A stretch of DNA of 8,418 nt from an uncultured Syntrophobacteraceae bacterium (GCA_937889795.1 CALBZH010000082.1:1-8418), one strand, 5' to 3'. Numbered from the stretch's first letter, positions 1 to 6,139 are shown. Notes: a model not told the origin generated them from the sequence alone. Numbers and translations: made by a program.

Positions 1-45
1 GATATCCACTCGTGACTGGAGTTCAGACGTGTGCTCTTCCGATCT
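1..45. other. Illumina library adapter left on the contig end (not genomic)
   Basis: Bases 12-45 read as the Illumina read-2/TruSeq adapter: they begin GTGACTGGAGTTC and end GCTCTTCCGATCT, an exact match to the oligo as I know it. Bases 1-11, GATATCCACTC, fit the end of the P7 arm (GAT) followed by an eight-base i7 index. The reverse complement reads GAGTGGAT then ATC, which matches my recollection of TruSeq index 23. Genomic sequence starts at base 46, where the nucleotidase reading frame begins at once. The adapter therefore marks a library artefact at the contig end, and nothing in bases 1-45 should be annotated as biology. Confidence 0.97.
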
Positions 46-47
46 AG

Positions 48-1400
48 GTCAATCAGCTGCGCGCCGAGAAACCGTCCCTGCTGCTGGCGGCCGGAGACAT
101 GATTCAGGGAAACAACTGGGCCAATCTCTCCCAGGGGGCGTCCGTCATCGAGCTGATGAATCTCATGAGGTTCGATGCTGAAACGGTCGGAAACCACGAA
201 TTCGACTTCGGCCAGGAGGTCTTGAGACAGCGGATCGCGGAAGCACGGTTCCCGGTTCTGGGCGCAAACGTCGAGGGCATCTCGTCCATCTCCCCTTACG
301 TCATCCTGGAAGTCGCTGGCGTGAAGGTCGCGATCGTCGGCGTCGTAACGGGCGACACCCCGGTTTCGACTCATCCGAAAAACGTTACGGGACTTAAGTT
401 CAGCCCGCCGGAGGCCACTCTGGGCTACCTGGTTCCCGCGCTCAGAAGACAGGCGGACGTCGTGATCGCGCTGACGCACGTCGGACATCCCGAAGACCGA
501 CAGCTGGCGGAAACGGTTCCGGGGATCGACCTCATTGTGGGCGGTCATTCGCACACCCGCGTGGAGAGCCCGGTCAGGATCGGCTCGAGCGCCGTGGTGC
601 AGGCCTGGGAGCACGGGAAAGCCCTCGGAGTGGTCGATCTTACCGTGGACGACGGCAAGGTGATGGCGATCGAAGGGCGCCTGGAAGACATCCGCCCGAA
701 TAAGGGCAGGCCCGACCGGCCCGTGGCGATGTTGGTCAAGAAATATCGAAAGCAGGTGGACAAGGTCCTGGAAGGGGAGGTCGGTGTTGCCGCCGTCCCC
801 CTGGATGGTGAGAACGTGCGCAAGCGGGAGACCAATCTCGGCAACCTGGTGGCGGACATCATGCGGTCGGCTTCAGGGGCGGACGCGGCCCTGATCAACG
901 GGGGTGGAATCCGGGCGAGCATTCCGAAGGGCCGGATCCAAGTGAAGCACATTTACACGACGCTTCCCTTCGACAACTATATCGTGGCGGTTCGGCTGAC
1001 GGGCGCACAGATCCGGGAAGCCCTCGAGCACGGCGTGGCCAAGGTCGAGCAGAAGGCGGGGGCCTTTCCCCAGGTTTCGGGAATTGTGCTCCGCTACGAT
1101 CCGTCGGCGCCTCCGGGATCGCGGGTCAAAGAAGTCTCCATCGGCGGCAAGCCGCTCGATCCCAACAAGGAATACACCGTTGCCACCAACGATTTTCTCG
1201 CGGCTGGCGGGGACGGCTACAAAGCCTTTGGGGACGCCATCAAGGGCTCCCCGAGCTATGCCGTCGTCGGCGGGATGATGAAAGGCGAGAAGCTGGTATA
1301 CAGCGATGCAGGCCGGTGGCTGCGTGATGTCGTCATCGACGCGTTGAAGCAAAAGACCGTCTCCCCTGCCGTCGAGGGTCGGATCACCGAGGTTCGCTGA
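48..1400 (+). CDS. 5'-nucleotidase / 2',3'-cyclic phosphodiesterase family metallophosphoesterase, 5'-truncated
   Basis: About 450 residues are visible; the N-terminus, with the expected signal peptide and the first metal motif (DxH), is lost at the contig end. The ATG at 99 is internal: the frame is open back to base 48 and encodes the conserved LLLAAGDMIQGN strand, whose Asp is a metal ligand. Next come GNHEFDFG (visible residues 48-55), HVGH (144-147) and GGHSHT (165-170), which are the remaining calcineurin-like metal and phosphate motifs. The C-terminal 5_nucleotid_C domain follows, with ETNLGNL (261-267), NGGGIR (284-289), TLPFDN (305-310) and FLAAGGDGY (383-391). Family members are usually exported, two-metal enzymes that hydrolyse nucleotides or related phosphate esters to scavenge nucleosides and phosphate. 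The exact substrate cannot be told. The stop overlaps the next start (TGATG), so the two genes are probably co-translated. The UshA/YfkN-type assignment is firm at family level only. Confidence 0.93.
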   Translation, partial: VNQLRAEKPSLLLAAGDMIQGNNWANLSQGASVIELMNLMRFDAETVGNHEFDFGQEVLRQRIAEARFPVLGANVEGISSISPYVILEVAGVKVAIVGVVTGDTPVSTHPKNVTGLKFSPPEATLGYLVPALRRQADVVIALTHVGHPEDRQLAETVPGIDLIVGGHSHTRVESPVRIGSSAVVQAWEHGKALGVVDLTVDDGKVMAIEGRLEDIRPNKGRPDRPVAMLVKKYRKQVDKVLEGEVGVAAVPLDGENVRKRETNLGNLVADIMRSASGADAALINGGGIRASIPKGRIQVKHIYTTLPFDNYIVAVRLTGAQIREALEHGVAKVEQKAGAFPQVSGIVLRYDPSAPPGSRVKEVSIGGKPLDPNKEYTVATNDFLAAGGDGYKAFGDAIKGSPSYAVVGGMMKGEKLVYSDAGRWLRDVVIDALKQKTVSPAVEGRITEVR

Positions 1401-1582
1401 TGCGGGTCTATGTCAACGATCAGCCGGTCGACCTCGTTCCCGGCATGACCGTGCGTCATGCCCTCATCGCCGCCGGGCGACTGGACGACATCCGCGCCGG
1501 GAAGCGCGTCTTCGACGAATGGGGAAACGAGGTCGGCCTGGACGGAGCACTTTCCGACGGGGCCCGAATCTTCGTGCGTTGA
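1400..1582 (+). CDS. Small beta-grasp-like protein coupled to the nucleotidase
   Basis: This 60-residue protein has its ATG at 1400 sharing a base with the nucleotidase stop. A GAGG sits 7 bases upstream at 1389-1392, so translational coupling is likely. The pattern MRVYVNDQPVDL (two strands), PGMTVRHALIAAG (helix), RVFDEWGNEVGLD, then LSDGARIFVR resembles ThiS/MoaD or 2Fe-2S-type beta-grasp folds: a short basic N-terminal strand, a 'pGmTV' turn and a terminal 'L.DG.RI.V' strand. It lacks the C-terminal Gly-Gly of sulfur carriers and ubiquitin-like modifiers, and it has no cysteines, so neither sulfur carriage nor an Fe-S cluster fits. There is no signal peptide, although its partner is probably exported. 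A cytosolic adaptor or regulator is possible, but I do not recognise a specific function. The gene is very likely real; the fold is inferred by eye. Confidence 0.75.
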   Translation: MRVYVNDQPVDLVPGMTVRHALIAAGRLDDIRAGKRVFDEWGNEVGLDGALSDGARIFVR

Positions 1583-1595
1583 CGGGGCCGACTGA

Positions 1596-2726
1596 TCATT
1601 CGAGGACGTGGATGTTTCTTTTCGCGCAGATCTCTTTGAGCTCCCTAGGCCAGACCGAAACGCTCACTTCCCCGATGTGAGCCGTGCGCAGCAGGTACAT
1701 GAAAGTCCTGGACTCCCCGATGCCCCCTCCGATGCTGAGCGGGATCCGGTCGTTGAGGATCGCCTGGTGGTAGGGGAGCGCCAGCAGATCCTCCTGCCCC
1801 GACATCTTGAGCTGAATTCTGAGGGTTTCCTTGGTCACGCGGATGCCCATTGACGTCAGCTCGTGCCGCCGTTTCGTCACGGGATTCCACACGAGGATGT
1901 CCCCGTTCAGTCCGTGGTACTGCTCTCCGTTTCGGACAATGGTTTCAGTCGCCCAGTCGTCGTAATCCGCCGCGCGCATCTCGTGCGGGTATCCGTCTCT
2001 CAACGGCCAGCCGATGCCGACGATAAAAACCGCGGGGGCTTGCTCCAGGAGGATCCGGGTCTCCCGCTCCTTGCGCGGCAAATCCGGGTAGCGGTCAAGG
2101 ATCTCCTCGGCGTGGAGGAAGACGAGTTCATCGGGAAAATCCGGATACCTGGACGTCTTGAGCTGCGGAAACACCTCCTGGACCATGCGGCCGGCTTCGC
2201 GGATGACTTTCCAGATCCGTGCGACGACATCCTTCAGAAAACCGAGCGTCCTCTGCTCCGGGGTGATCGCGAGCTCCCAGTCCCACTGGTCCACGTAGGC
2301 GCTGTGGTCGTGGTCGAGAAAGTAGTCCTTGCGAACGGCCCGCATGTCCGTGCATAGGCCTTCCCCCGGTTGACAGTCGAACTGCTGGAGGGCCATCCGT
2401 TTCCATTTCGTCGCGGCTTGAACCACCTGGGCCTGCAGCGGAGTCTCGAGTCCGAGTCCGCACAGGAAGTCGATCGGCGTCCGTGATCCGTCCCGATCGA
2501 GGGTATCGTTCACACCGCTGCTCTTTTCGACGATGAGCGGCACCTGCACCATCTGCAGGTTGAGCGCTTCGCACAGGTTGGCTTCGATGGCTTGCTTGAT
2601 GGCGAAAACGGCCTTCATTCGCTCCATGGGCGTGAGAAGGGGTTTGTAGTCCTCGGGAAGCTCGTTTGCCAGATCGACGTAATTGCCGATGCCCGGCCCC
2701 GCCAGGTCCGCTTTCTTGTCCGTCAT
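1596..2726 (-). CDS. asnA: Aspartate--ammonia ligase (asparagine synthetase A)
   Basis: AsnA makes asparagine from aspartate, ammonia and ATP (to AMP and PPi) in the cytosol; its fold resembles class II aminoacyl-tRNA synthetases. The 376-residue protein matches the family throughout. It shows LLTPMERMKAV (30-40), SSGVNDTLDRDG (69-80), TKWKRMALQQF (106-116), HSAYVDQWDWE (141-151), RYPDLPRKERE (212-222), ADYDDW (253-258), GLNGDILVWNP (272-282), TSMGIRV (291-297) and the C-terminal GGGIGESR (333-340), which carries the active-site Arg. I chose the ATG at 2726 because GAGGA (2733-2737) lies 6 bases upstream. An in-frame GTG at 2786 would add 20 residues, but it lies inside the relic of another gene and is unlikely. 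About 25 residues precede the usual family start. The gene follows the glutamine-synthetase-like gene on the same strand and is probably co-transcribed with it. It converges tail-to-tail with the beta-grasp gene across 13 bases, with no visible terminator. Confidence 0.95.
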   Translation of the reverse strand: MTDKKADLAGPGIGNYVDLANELPEDYKPLLTPMERMKAVFAIKQAIEANLCEALNLQMVQVPLIVEKSSGVNDTLDRDGSRTPIDFLCGLGLETPLQAQVVQAATKWKRMALQQFDCQPGEGLCTDMRAVRKDYFLDHDHSAYVDQWDWELAITPEQRTLGFLKDVVARIWKVIREAGRMVQEVFPQLKTSRYPDFPDELVFLHAEEILDRYPDLPRKERETRILLEQAPAVFIVGIGWPLRDGYPHEMRAADYDDWATETIVRNGEQYHGLNGDILVWNPVTKRRHELTSMGIRVTKETLRIQLKMSGQEDLLALPYHQAILNDRIPLSIGGGIGESRTFMYLLRTAHIGEVSVSVWPRELKEICAKRNIHVLE

Positions 2727-2732
2727 GCGATG

Positions 2733-2737
2733 TCCTC
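2733..2737 (-). promoter_or_regulatory. Ribosome binding site that fixes the asnA start
   Basis: On the minus strand GAGGA sits six bases before the ATG at 2726. The rival upstream GTG at 2786 has no comparable site, so the shorter AsnA is preferred. Confidence 0.7.
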
Positions 2738-2748
2738 GTTTGATGGGT

Positions 2749-2864
2749 TCATGTCCGCTTGAGATCCAGCTCCTTCGCGTTGTCACGGAGGATGCGCTCT
2801 GCCGTGTGGCTCGCCTCCCTTAGACAAGAAGGAGCGACATCGAGACATCCTGGCTCCGACCCGA
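2749..2864 (-). pseudogene. Probable C-terminal relic of an amidohydrolase
   Basis: Between the ligase and asnA, one minus-strand frame stays open to a TGA at 2749-2751 and ends in AERILRDNAKELDLKRT. The last 22 codons (2752-2817) have the G/C-rich third positions of a real gene, and the peptide resembles the final helix of TIM-barrel amidohydrolases (the 'iL..NA..Lf.L' ending). It shares no frame with the ligase and has no start codon or ribosome site of its own. It stops 22 bases before the asnA ATG, a normal operon spacing. The simplest reading is that an amidohydrolase gene once lay here and all but its last codons was deleted, joining the ligase end to the tail. Fungal FluG and plant NodGS fuse an amidohydrolase to the same ligase type, which makes this neighbour plausible. 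The upstream limit of the relic, somewhere between 2817 and 2864, is uncertain. Confidence 0.42.
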
Positions 2865-4226
2865 TCAATAGCGATCCAGGAGGAGGCCGACTTCGTCCTC
2901 CAGCGTCCACTCCTTCATGGCTTCCCATTCGGCCTGTCGCACGGCCAGGAAGGCCCGGCTGAGGTCCGACCCGAGAGCATCCAGCAGGACGCTGTCCTTT
3001 CGAAGCGCATCCAGGGAATCGCCAAGGCGCGAGGGGAGCGCATCGATTCCAAGCGTTGTGCGCTCCGATTCAGGGAGGGCTCCGGGATCCACGGAAACGG
3101 GATCGGGCGGCCGGAGCCCCTGCCGAATCCCGTCCAACCCGGCCGCCAGCACCGCCCCGAGAGCCAGGTATGGATTACTCGAGGCGTCCACGGTCTTGAT
3201 CTCCAGGTGCGTCGGACTGGGCGGCGCGGGATGAGTCGGTACCCGAATAGCGGCCTCGCGATTGTCGAAGCCCCAGCACCGGAAGGCGCCGCTCCAGCAG
3301 TGCGGCCGGATACGACGATAGGAATTGGTGCTCGGCGTCGTGAGCGCCATGAGGGCAGGCAGGCGGCTGAGAATCCCCGCCGTGAAGCCTGCAGCGATTT
3401 CGGACAGTCCCCCGGAGCTGTCCGGAATCAGATTGATGCCTTTTCGCCAGAGGCTGAGGTGGAGGTGGCAGCCGCTTCCCGCCTGGTTTTCAAAAGGCTT
3501 GGGCATGAAGGTAGCCCTGAGGCCGTGGTGCATGGCCACCGCCTTCACGGTTTCTCTGAAGGCGGTCTGCTGGTCTGCGGCGGAAAGGGGATCGGTGTGC
3601 CGGATGGAGATCTCCTGCTGCCCGGGCCCCGATTCAGGGTAGTATTGCTCCACCATCATTCCCTGCGCCACCAGAGCGTCGGCCATGTCGTCGATGACCG
3701 CCCCGTGCAGATCCATCGCAGATGAGGCCGCGAACAGGGATTGATCCGCGGGAACGGGAGGACGTGAGGAGTGGGCGCCCAAATCTTGGGAGTCTGATAC
3801 GGGGCTCAGGAGGTAAAACTCATTTTCGAAAGCTGCCTGGATCTGAAGGTCCAAGTGCGATGCACCGGCTATCATCCGCTTGAGGAATCCCCGAGGGCAG
3901 AAGGGCCAAGGCTTGCCGTCCCTCATCATATCGCCCATCACCCTGGCATGTCCGGGAGCATACGGGAGCATGACCAGCGTGTCGATATCAGGTACCAGCC
4001 GCACTTCCCCCACAGGTCCCAGTCCGCTTCCTTCTGACGGGGCGTCGAACATGACCGTAACAGCCTGCTGCGCTTCGGAAATCCCGACCCCATGCTCCCG
4101 GCAAGCGGGGGTGAATGCGCCGCGATGGACGGCCTTCGCACGGATGATGTTGGCGTTGTCGCACCAAACGATTCGAACGAACCGCAGGTTATCTGGGGTC
4201 CGCAGAGTCAGGGCTTCCTCTTGCAT
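2865..4226 (-). CDS. Glutamine-synthetase-like gamma-glutamyl ligase, FluG/NodGS type
   Basis: This 453-residue cytosolic enzyme has an N-terminal beta-grasp domain (about 14-95) and a glutamine-synthetase catalytic barrel (about 105-445). Metal and ATP motifs are present: FENEF (Glu134, Glu136), YYPESGPGQQE (Glu198, Glu205), GSGCHLHLSL (His254), NSYRRIRP (Arg305), DNREAAIRV (Arg323, Arg328), LEIKTVD (Glu342) and NPYLALGAVLAAGLDGI. The stretch WSGAFRCWGFDNREA is typical of the FluG/nodulin branch. By hand alignment with enterobacterial GlnA, the flap Glu327 that helps accept ammonia is Trp311, Arg359 is Lys344, and the adenylylation Tyr397 is Gly382. It is therefore unlikely to be the housekeeping glutamine synthetase. 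It more likely joins glutamate or a similar acid to an amine, and it is not regulated by GlnE. The substrate is unknown. AGAGGGG precedes the ATG at 4226. asnA follows, after an amidohydrolase relic. Confidence 0.88.
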   Translation of the reverse strand: MQEEALTLRTPDNLRFVRIVWCDNANIIRAKAVHRGAFTPACREHGVGISEAQQAVTVMFDAPSEGSGLGPVGEVRLVPDIDTLVMLPYAPGHARVMGDMMRDGKPWPFCPRGFLKRMIAGASHLDLQIQAAFENEFYLLSPVSDSQDLGAHSSRPPVPADQSLFAASSAMDLHGAVIDDMADALVAQGMMVEQYYPESGPGQQEISIRHTDPLSAADQQTAFRETVKAVAMHHGLRATFMPKPFENQAGSGCHLHLSLWRKGINLIPDSSGGLSEIAAGFTAGILSRLPALMALTTPSTNSYRRIRPHCWSGAFRCWGFDNREAAIRVPTHPAPPSPTHLEIKTVDASSNPYLALGAVLAAGLDGIRQGLRPPDPVSVDPGALPESERTTLGIDALPSRLGDSLDALRKDSVLLDALGSDLSRAFLAVRQAEWEAMKEWTLEDEVGLLLDRY

Positions 4227-4255
4227 TTCTTTTCCCCTCTGCTTTCAGATGCAAG
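4220..4255 (-). promoter_or_regulatory. Possible start-codon-masking hairpin of the ligase mRNA
   Basis: On the minus strand CTTGCAT (4255-4249) can pair perfectly with ATGCAAG (4226-4220), which contains the ligase start codon. The 22-base loop holds the ribosome site AGAGGGGA. Such a stem could limit translation until it is opened. Seven-base inverted repeats at this spacing are expected by chance several times in a window this size, so only the placement on the AUG is suggestive. Confidence 0.3.
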
Positions 4256-4289
4256 GTTCTCCGTCACCCCGCGGGGGAGGAGGGGACCG

Positions 4290-4400
4290 ATGATTCAAGG
4301 TCGGGCTGCCGCGAAGATAGCAGCTCTGGCGATTGCGAGCAATGCGTTGCCCTGGCTTATTGTGGCGCTCGCCCTTGAAATCTCCGCACTCCGTTTGTAG
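4290..4400 (+). CDS. Possible 36-residue single-pass membrane peptide
   Basis: A short frame starts at ATG 4290, six bases after a perfect AGGAGG (4278-4283), and ends with TAG at 4398-4400. The peptide starts MIQGRAAAKIAALAIASNAL and continues PWLIVALALEISALRL, a basic N-terminus followed by one hydrophobic helix long enough to span a membrane. It lies in the divergent gap between the ligase and the methyltransferase. Against it: no clear promoter upstream, weaker G/C third-position bias than the neighbouring genes, and the stop overlaps the -10 of a candidate promoter. The AGGAGG could also be chance in a purine-rich tract. I know no homologue. It is recorded as a candidate only. Confidence 0.3.
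   Translation: MIQGRAAAKIAALAIASNALPWLIVALALEISALRL
4314..4342 (-). promoter_or_regulatory. Candidate sigma-70 promoter for the ligase-asnA operon
   Basis: On the minus strand TTGCTC (4342-4337) is followed after 17 bases by TATCTT (4319-4314). This gives three of six and four of six matches to the -35 and -10 consensus with ideal spacing, and a leader of about 80 bases before the ligase ATG. The match is modest. Confidence 0.28.
4332..4343. promoter_or_regulatory. Short palindrome over the ligase -35 box, possible operator
   Basis: ATTGCGAGCAAT is a perfect inverted repeat with 5-base arms and a 2-base centre. It covers the candidate -35 of the leftward promoter and lies about 30 bases upstream of the rightward one, where a single regulator could affect both. 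No regulator gene is nearby, and the arms are short. Confidence 0.25.
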
Positions 4401-4403
4401 ACT
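4375..4403 (+). promoter_or_regulatory. Candidate sigma-70 promoter for the methyltransferase
   Basis: TTGAAA (4375-4380), a 17-base spacer and TAGACT (4398-4403) match the -35 at five of six and the -10 at four of six positions. Transcription would begin near 4410, about 80 bases before the GTG start at 4491. Confidence 0.45.
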
Positions 4404-4490
4404 CAGCAACCGTCACACCTGCTGAAGCTGGCGACATCGCGCGAGCAGTGAGCGGCCGAGCACCGTCCAGGATCGCCATGGAGGATCACC

Positions 4491-5126
4491 GTGAGTCGTG
4501 AAACGTGGAGTTTTGATAAGGAAGCGGCTTCCTGGGACCAGAATCCCGGGCGGGTCAAGCTGGCGCATGATATCGCTCAGGCCATCTCCGAGGAGCGAAT
4601 CCTGACTCCTGAGATGGATGTCCTTGAATTTGGCTGCGGCACGGGGCTGCTGACGGTCCTGTTGAGCCCTCATGTCCGCTCAGTCACCGGCGTCGACAGC
4701 TCCCGGGGGATGCTGGACGTCCTCAGAGGGAAGATTGAAGGGGACGGACTGGCCAACATCCGGGCCCAATACCTGGACATTGAGAAGGGCGATAGCCTCG
4801 AGGGAGCCTATGATCTGGTTGTTTGCAGCATGACTCTTCACCACGTCCGGGAAACCAAACCCCTCCTCGAGCTGTTCCACACGATAACGGCGCCCCGAGG
4901 CTATGTCTGCCTTGCCGACCTCGATCCCGATGATGGTCAGTTTCATGGGGAAAATGACACCGTGTTTCACGCCGGATTCGATCGGGCGACTCTGCGCGAG
5001 GCTTTGCTCCAGGTGGGGTTTGAGGATATCCGTGTCCGCACGGCGGCTCAAGTCGTCAAACCGATCCCCGATGGGGGAGTGCGGTCCTTCGGCATCTTCC
5101 TGATGATCGGCCGAAAGAGAGGGTAG
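4491..5126 (+). CDS. Class I SAM-dependent methyltransferase
   Basis: This 211-residue soluble protein has the Rossmann-type methyltransferase core. Motif I is VLEFGCGTG (44-52), which binds SAM; GVDSS (67-71) holds the acidic residue expected to contact the ribose. YLDIEKGD (94-101) is next, then YDLVVCSMTLHHV (107-119) as motif IV/post-motif region, and GYVCLADLDPDDG (137-149) as the following strand and loop. The C-terminal strands FEDIRVRTAAQVVK and FGIFLMIGRK complete the sheet. Family members methylate small molecules, quinone or porphyrin precursors, lipids or proteins, and nothing here fixes the substrate. The GTG start at 4491 is supported by GGAGG at 4480-4484, six bases upstream. 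A DUF1848 gene follows on the same strand after a 110-base gap. It may be co-transcribed, but a link in function is not evident. Confidence 0.9.
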   Translation: MSRETWSFDKEAASWDQNPGRVKLAHDIAQAISEERILTPEMDVLEFGCGTGLLTVLLSPHVRSVTGVDSSRGMLDVLRGKIEGDGLANIRAQYLDIEKGDSLEGAYDLVVCSMTLHHVRETKPLLELFHTITAPRGYVCLADLDPDDGQFHGENDTVFHAGFDRATLREALLQVGFEDIRVRTAAQVVKPIPDGGVRSFGIFLMIGRKRG

Positions 5127-5236
5127 AGAGGGGGGATGGAATGCGCTTGTGACCGAGGTGAATTTGTGGGCATTCCGTGTCTGCCTCAGACTGTCGGCTC
5201 GACCTTGGCTCGGACTGCAGCCCAAAGGCGTTGGCC

Positions 5237-6118
5237 GTGATCATCAGTGCCAGTCGCAGAACGGACATTCCGGCCTTCTATTCCGAATGGCTCATGAACC
5301 GCATCAGGGCAGGCTACTGCCTTGTCCCCAACCCGTTCAACCGATCGCAAGTCTCCAGGGTGTCGCTCGAGCCGGAGAATGTCGACGGGATCGTCTTCTG
5401 GACCCGCAACCCACGGCCCCTGTTGTCTCATCTTTCCGAGCTGGATGACCGGGGCTACCGCTACTATTTCCTGCACACGCTCATGGCCTATCCCCGTCAG
5501 ATCGACCCCGGATCGCCTCCGCTCGACGTGGCCATCGAGGGCTTCCGGAAGCTTTCGGAGCGAATCGGTCCGGCAAGGGTCATCTGGCGTTATGATCCCG
5601 TCTTTCTCAGCAGCATAACGGATCAGGGGTTTCATGAGCGGGCTTACCGCCAGATCGCTCAAGCGCTGCAAGGCTACACCCTTCGGTCGGTGGTGAGCGT
5701 CACCCACATGTACCGCAAAATTCAAAGGCGGCTCACCGGACTGGTGGAGCAGGGGATCGAGATCCTGCCCCACGATCGGCAAAACGTCTCTTCTCTCATG
5801 GGGATATTTCGAGAGCACGCTTCCATGAGTGGAATGGAGCTCCAAAGCTGTGCCGACGAGCTTGGTCTGCAGGAATACGGCATCCAGCCCGGAAAATGCA
5901 TCGACGACGCGCTCATCTCACGAGTTTGGGGACTGGATCTGCAGCTCGGAAGAGACACCTGCCAAAGGAAGAGCTGCGGCTGCGTCGTGAGCAAGGATAT
6001 CGGAATGTACGATTCCTGCCTCTTCGGATGCCTCTACTGCTATGCGACCACAAGTTTCGAGCGGGCACGGGCAAATCACCAGAGGCACGATCCGCGAGCG
6101 CCCGCGCTTCTCGATTGA
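5237..6118 (+). CDS. DUF1848 family protein with C-terminal Cys cluster
   Basis: With the GTG at 5237 as start, the 293-residue protein begins MIISASRRTDIPAFYSEW, the standard N-terminus of DUF1848. The frame is open to an earlier ATG at 5177, but the extra 20 residues are not family-like, and AAAGG lies 8 bases before the GTG. Other family features are YCLVPNPFN (27-35), GIVFWTRNP (51-59), YFLHTL (77-82), VIWRYDPV (115-122) and VSVTHMYRK (153-161). Near the C-terminus are Cys242, Cys247, Cys249 and then Cys261-x3-Cys265-x2-Cys268 in CLFGCLYCYA, ending HDPRAPALL. The CxxxCxxC spacing is that of radical-SAM 4Fe-4S sites, but placed at the C-terminal end. The biochemical function of DUF1848 is unknown to me; an Fe-S, possibly radical-SAM-related, role is inference. 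The gene follows the methyltransferase and converges with the DUF35 gene. Confidence 0.88.
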   Translation: MIISASRRTDIPAFYSEWLMNRIRAGYCLVPNPFNRSQVSRVSLEPENVDGIVFWTRNPRPLLSHLSELDDRGYRYYFLHTLMAYPRQIDPGSPPLDVAIEGFRKLSERIGPARVIWRYDPVFLSSITDQGFHERAYRQIAQALQGYTLRSVVSVTHMYRKIQRRLTGLVEQGIEILPHDRQNVSSLMGIFREHASMSGMELQSCADELGLQEYGIQPGKCIDDALISRVWGLDLQLGRDTCQRKSCGCVVSKDIGMYDSCLFGCLYCYATTSFERARANHQRHDPRAPALLD

Positions 6119-6139
6119 AGAGGCGAGGAGCCGACAGAC

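Noticed and set aside
99..101. ATG at 99 as the nucleotidase start
   Set aside because: It lies inside the conserved AGDMIQGN strand, and the frame is open upstream to the adapter junction.
1583..1595. Terminator between the convergent beta-grasp and asnA genes
   Set aside because: The 13-base gap and flanking codons show no stem with a T-tract.
1596..2786. A longer AsnA starting with GTG at 2786
   Set aside because: The extra 20 residues are not family-like and overlap the relic tail, and the ATG at 2726 has a well-placed GAGGA.
4227..4262. Sigma-54 promoter before the ligase, from TTGCA near 4252
   Set aside because: The GG expected 12 bases upstream of the GC is not there; the bases at that place are AC.
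4267..4276. CCCCGCGGGG as an operator
   Set aside because: Perfect G/C palindromes of ten bases are expected in high-GC DNA, and it has no other support.
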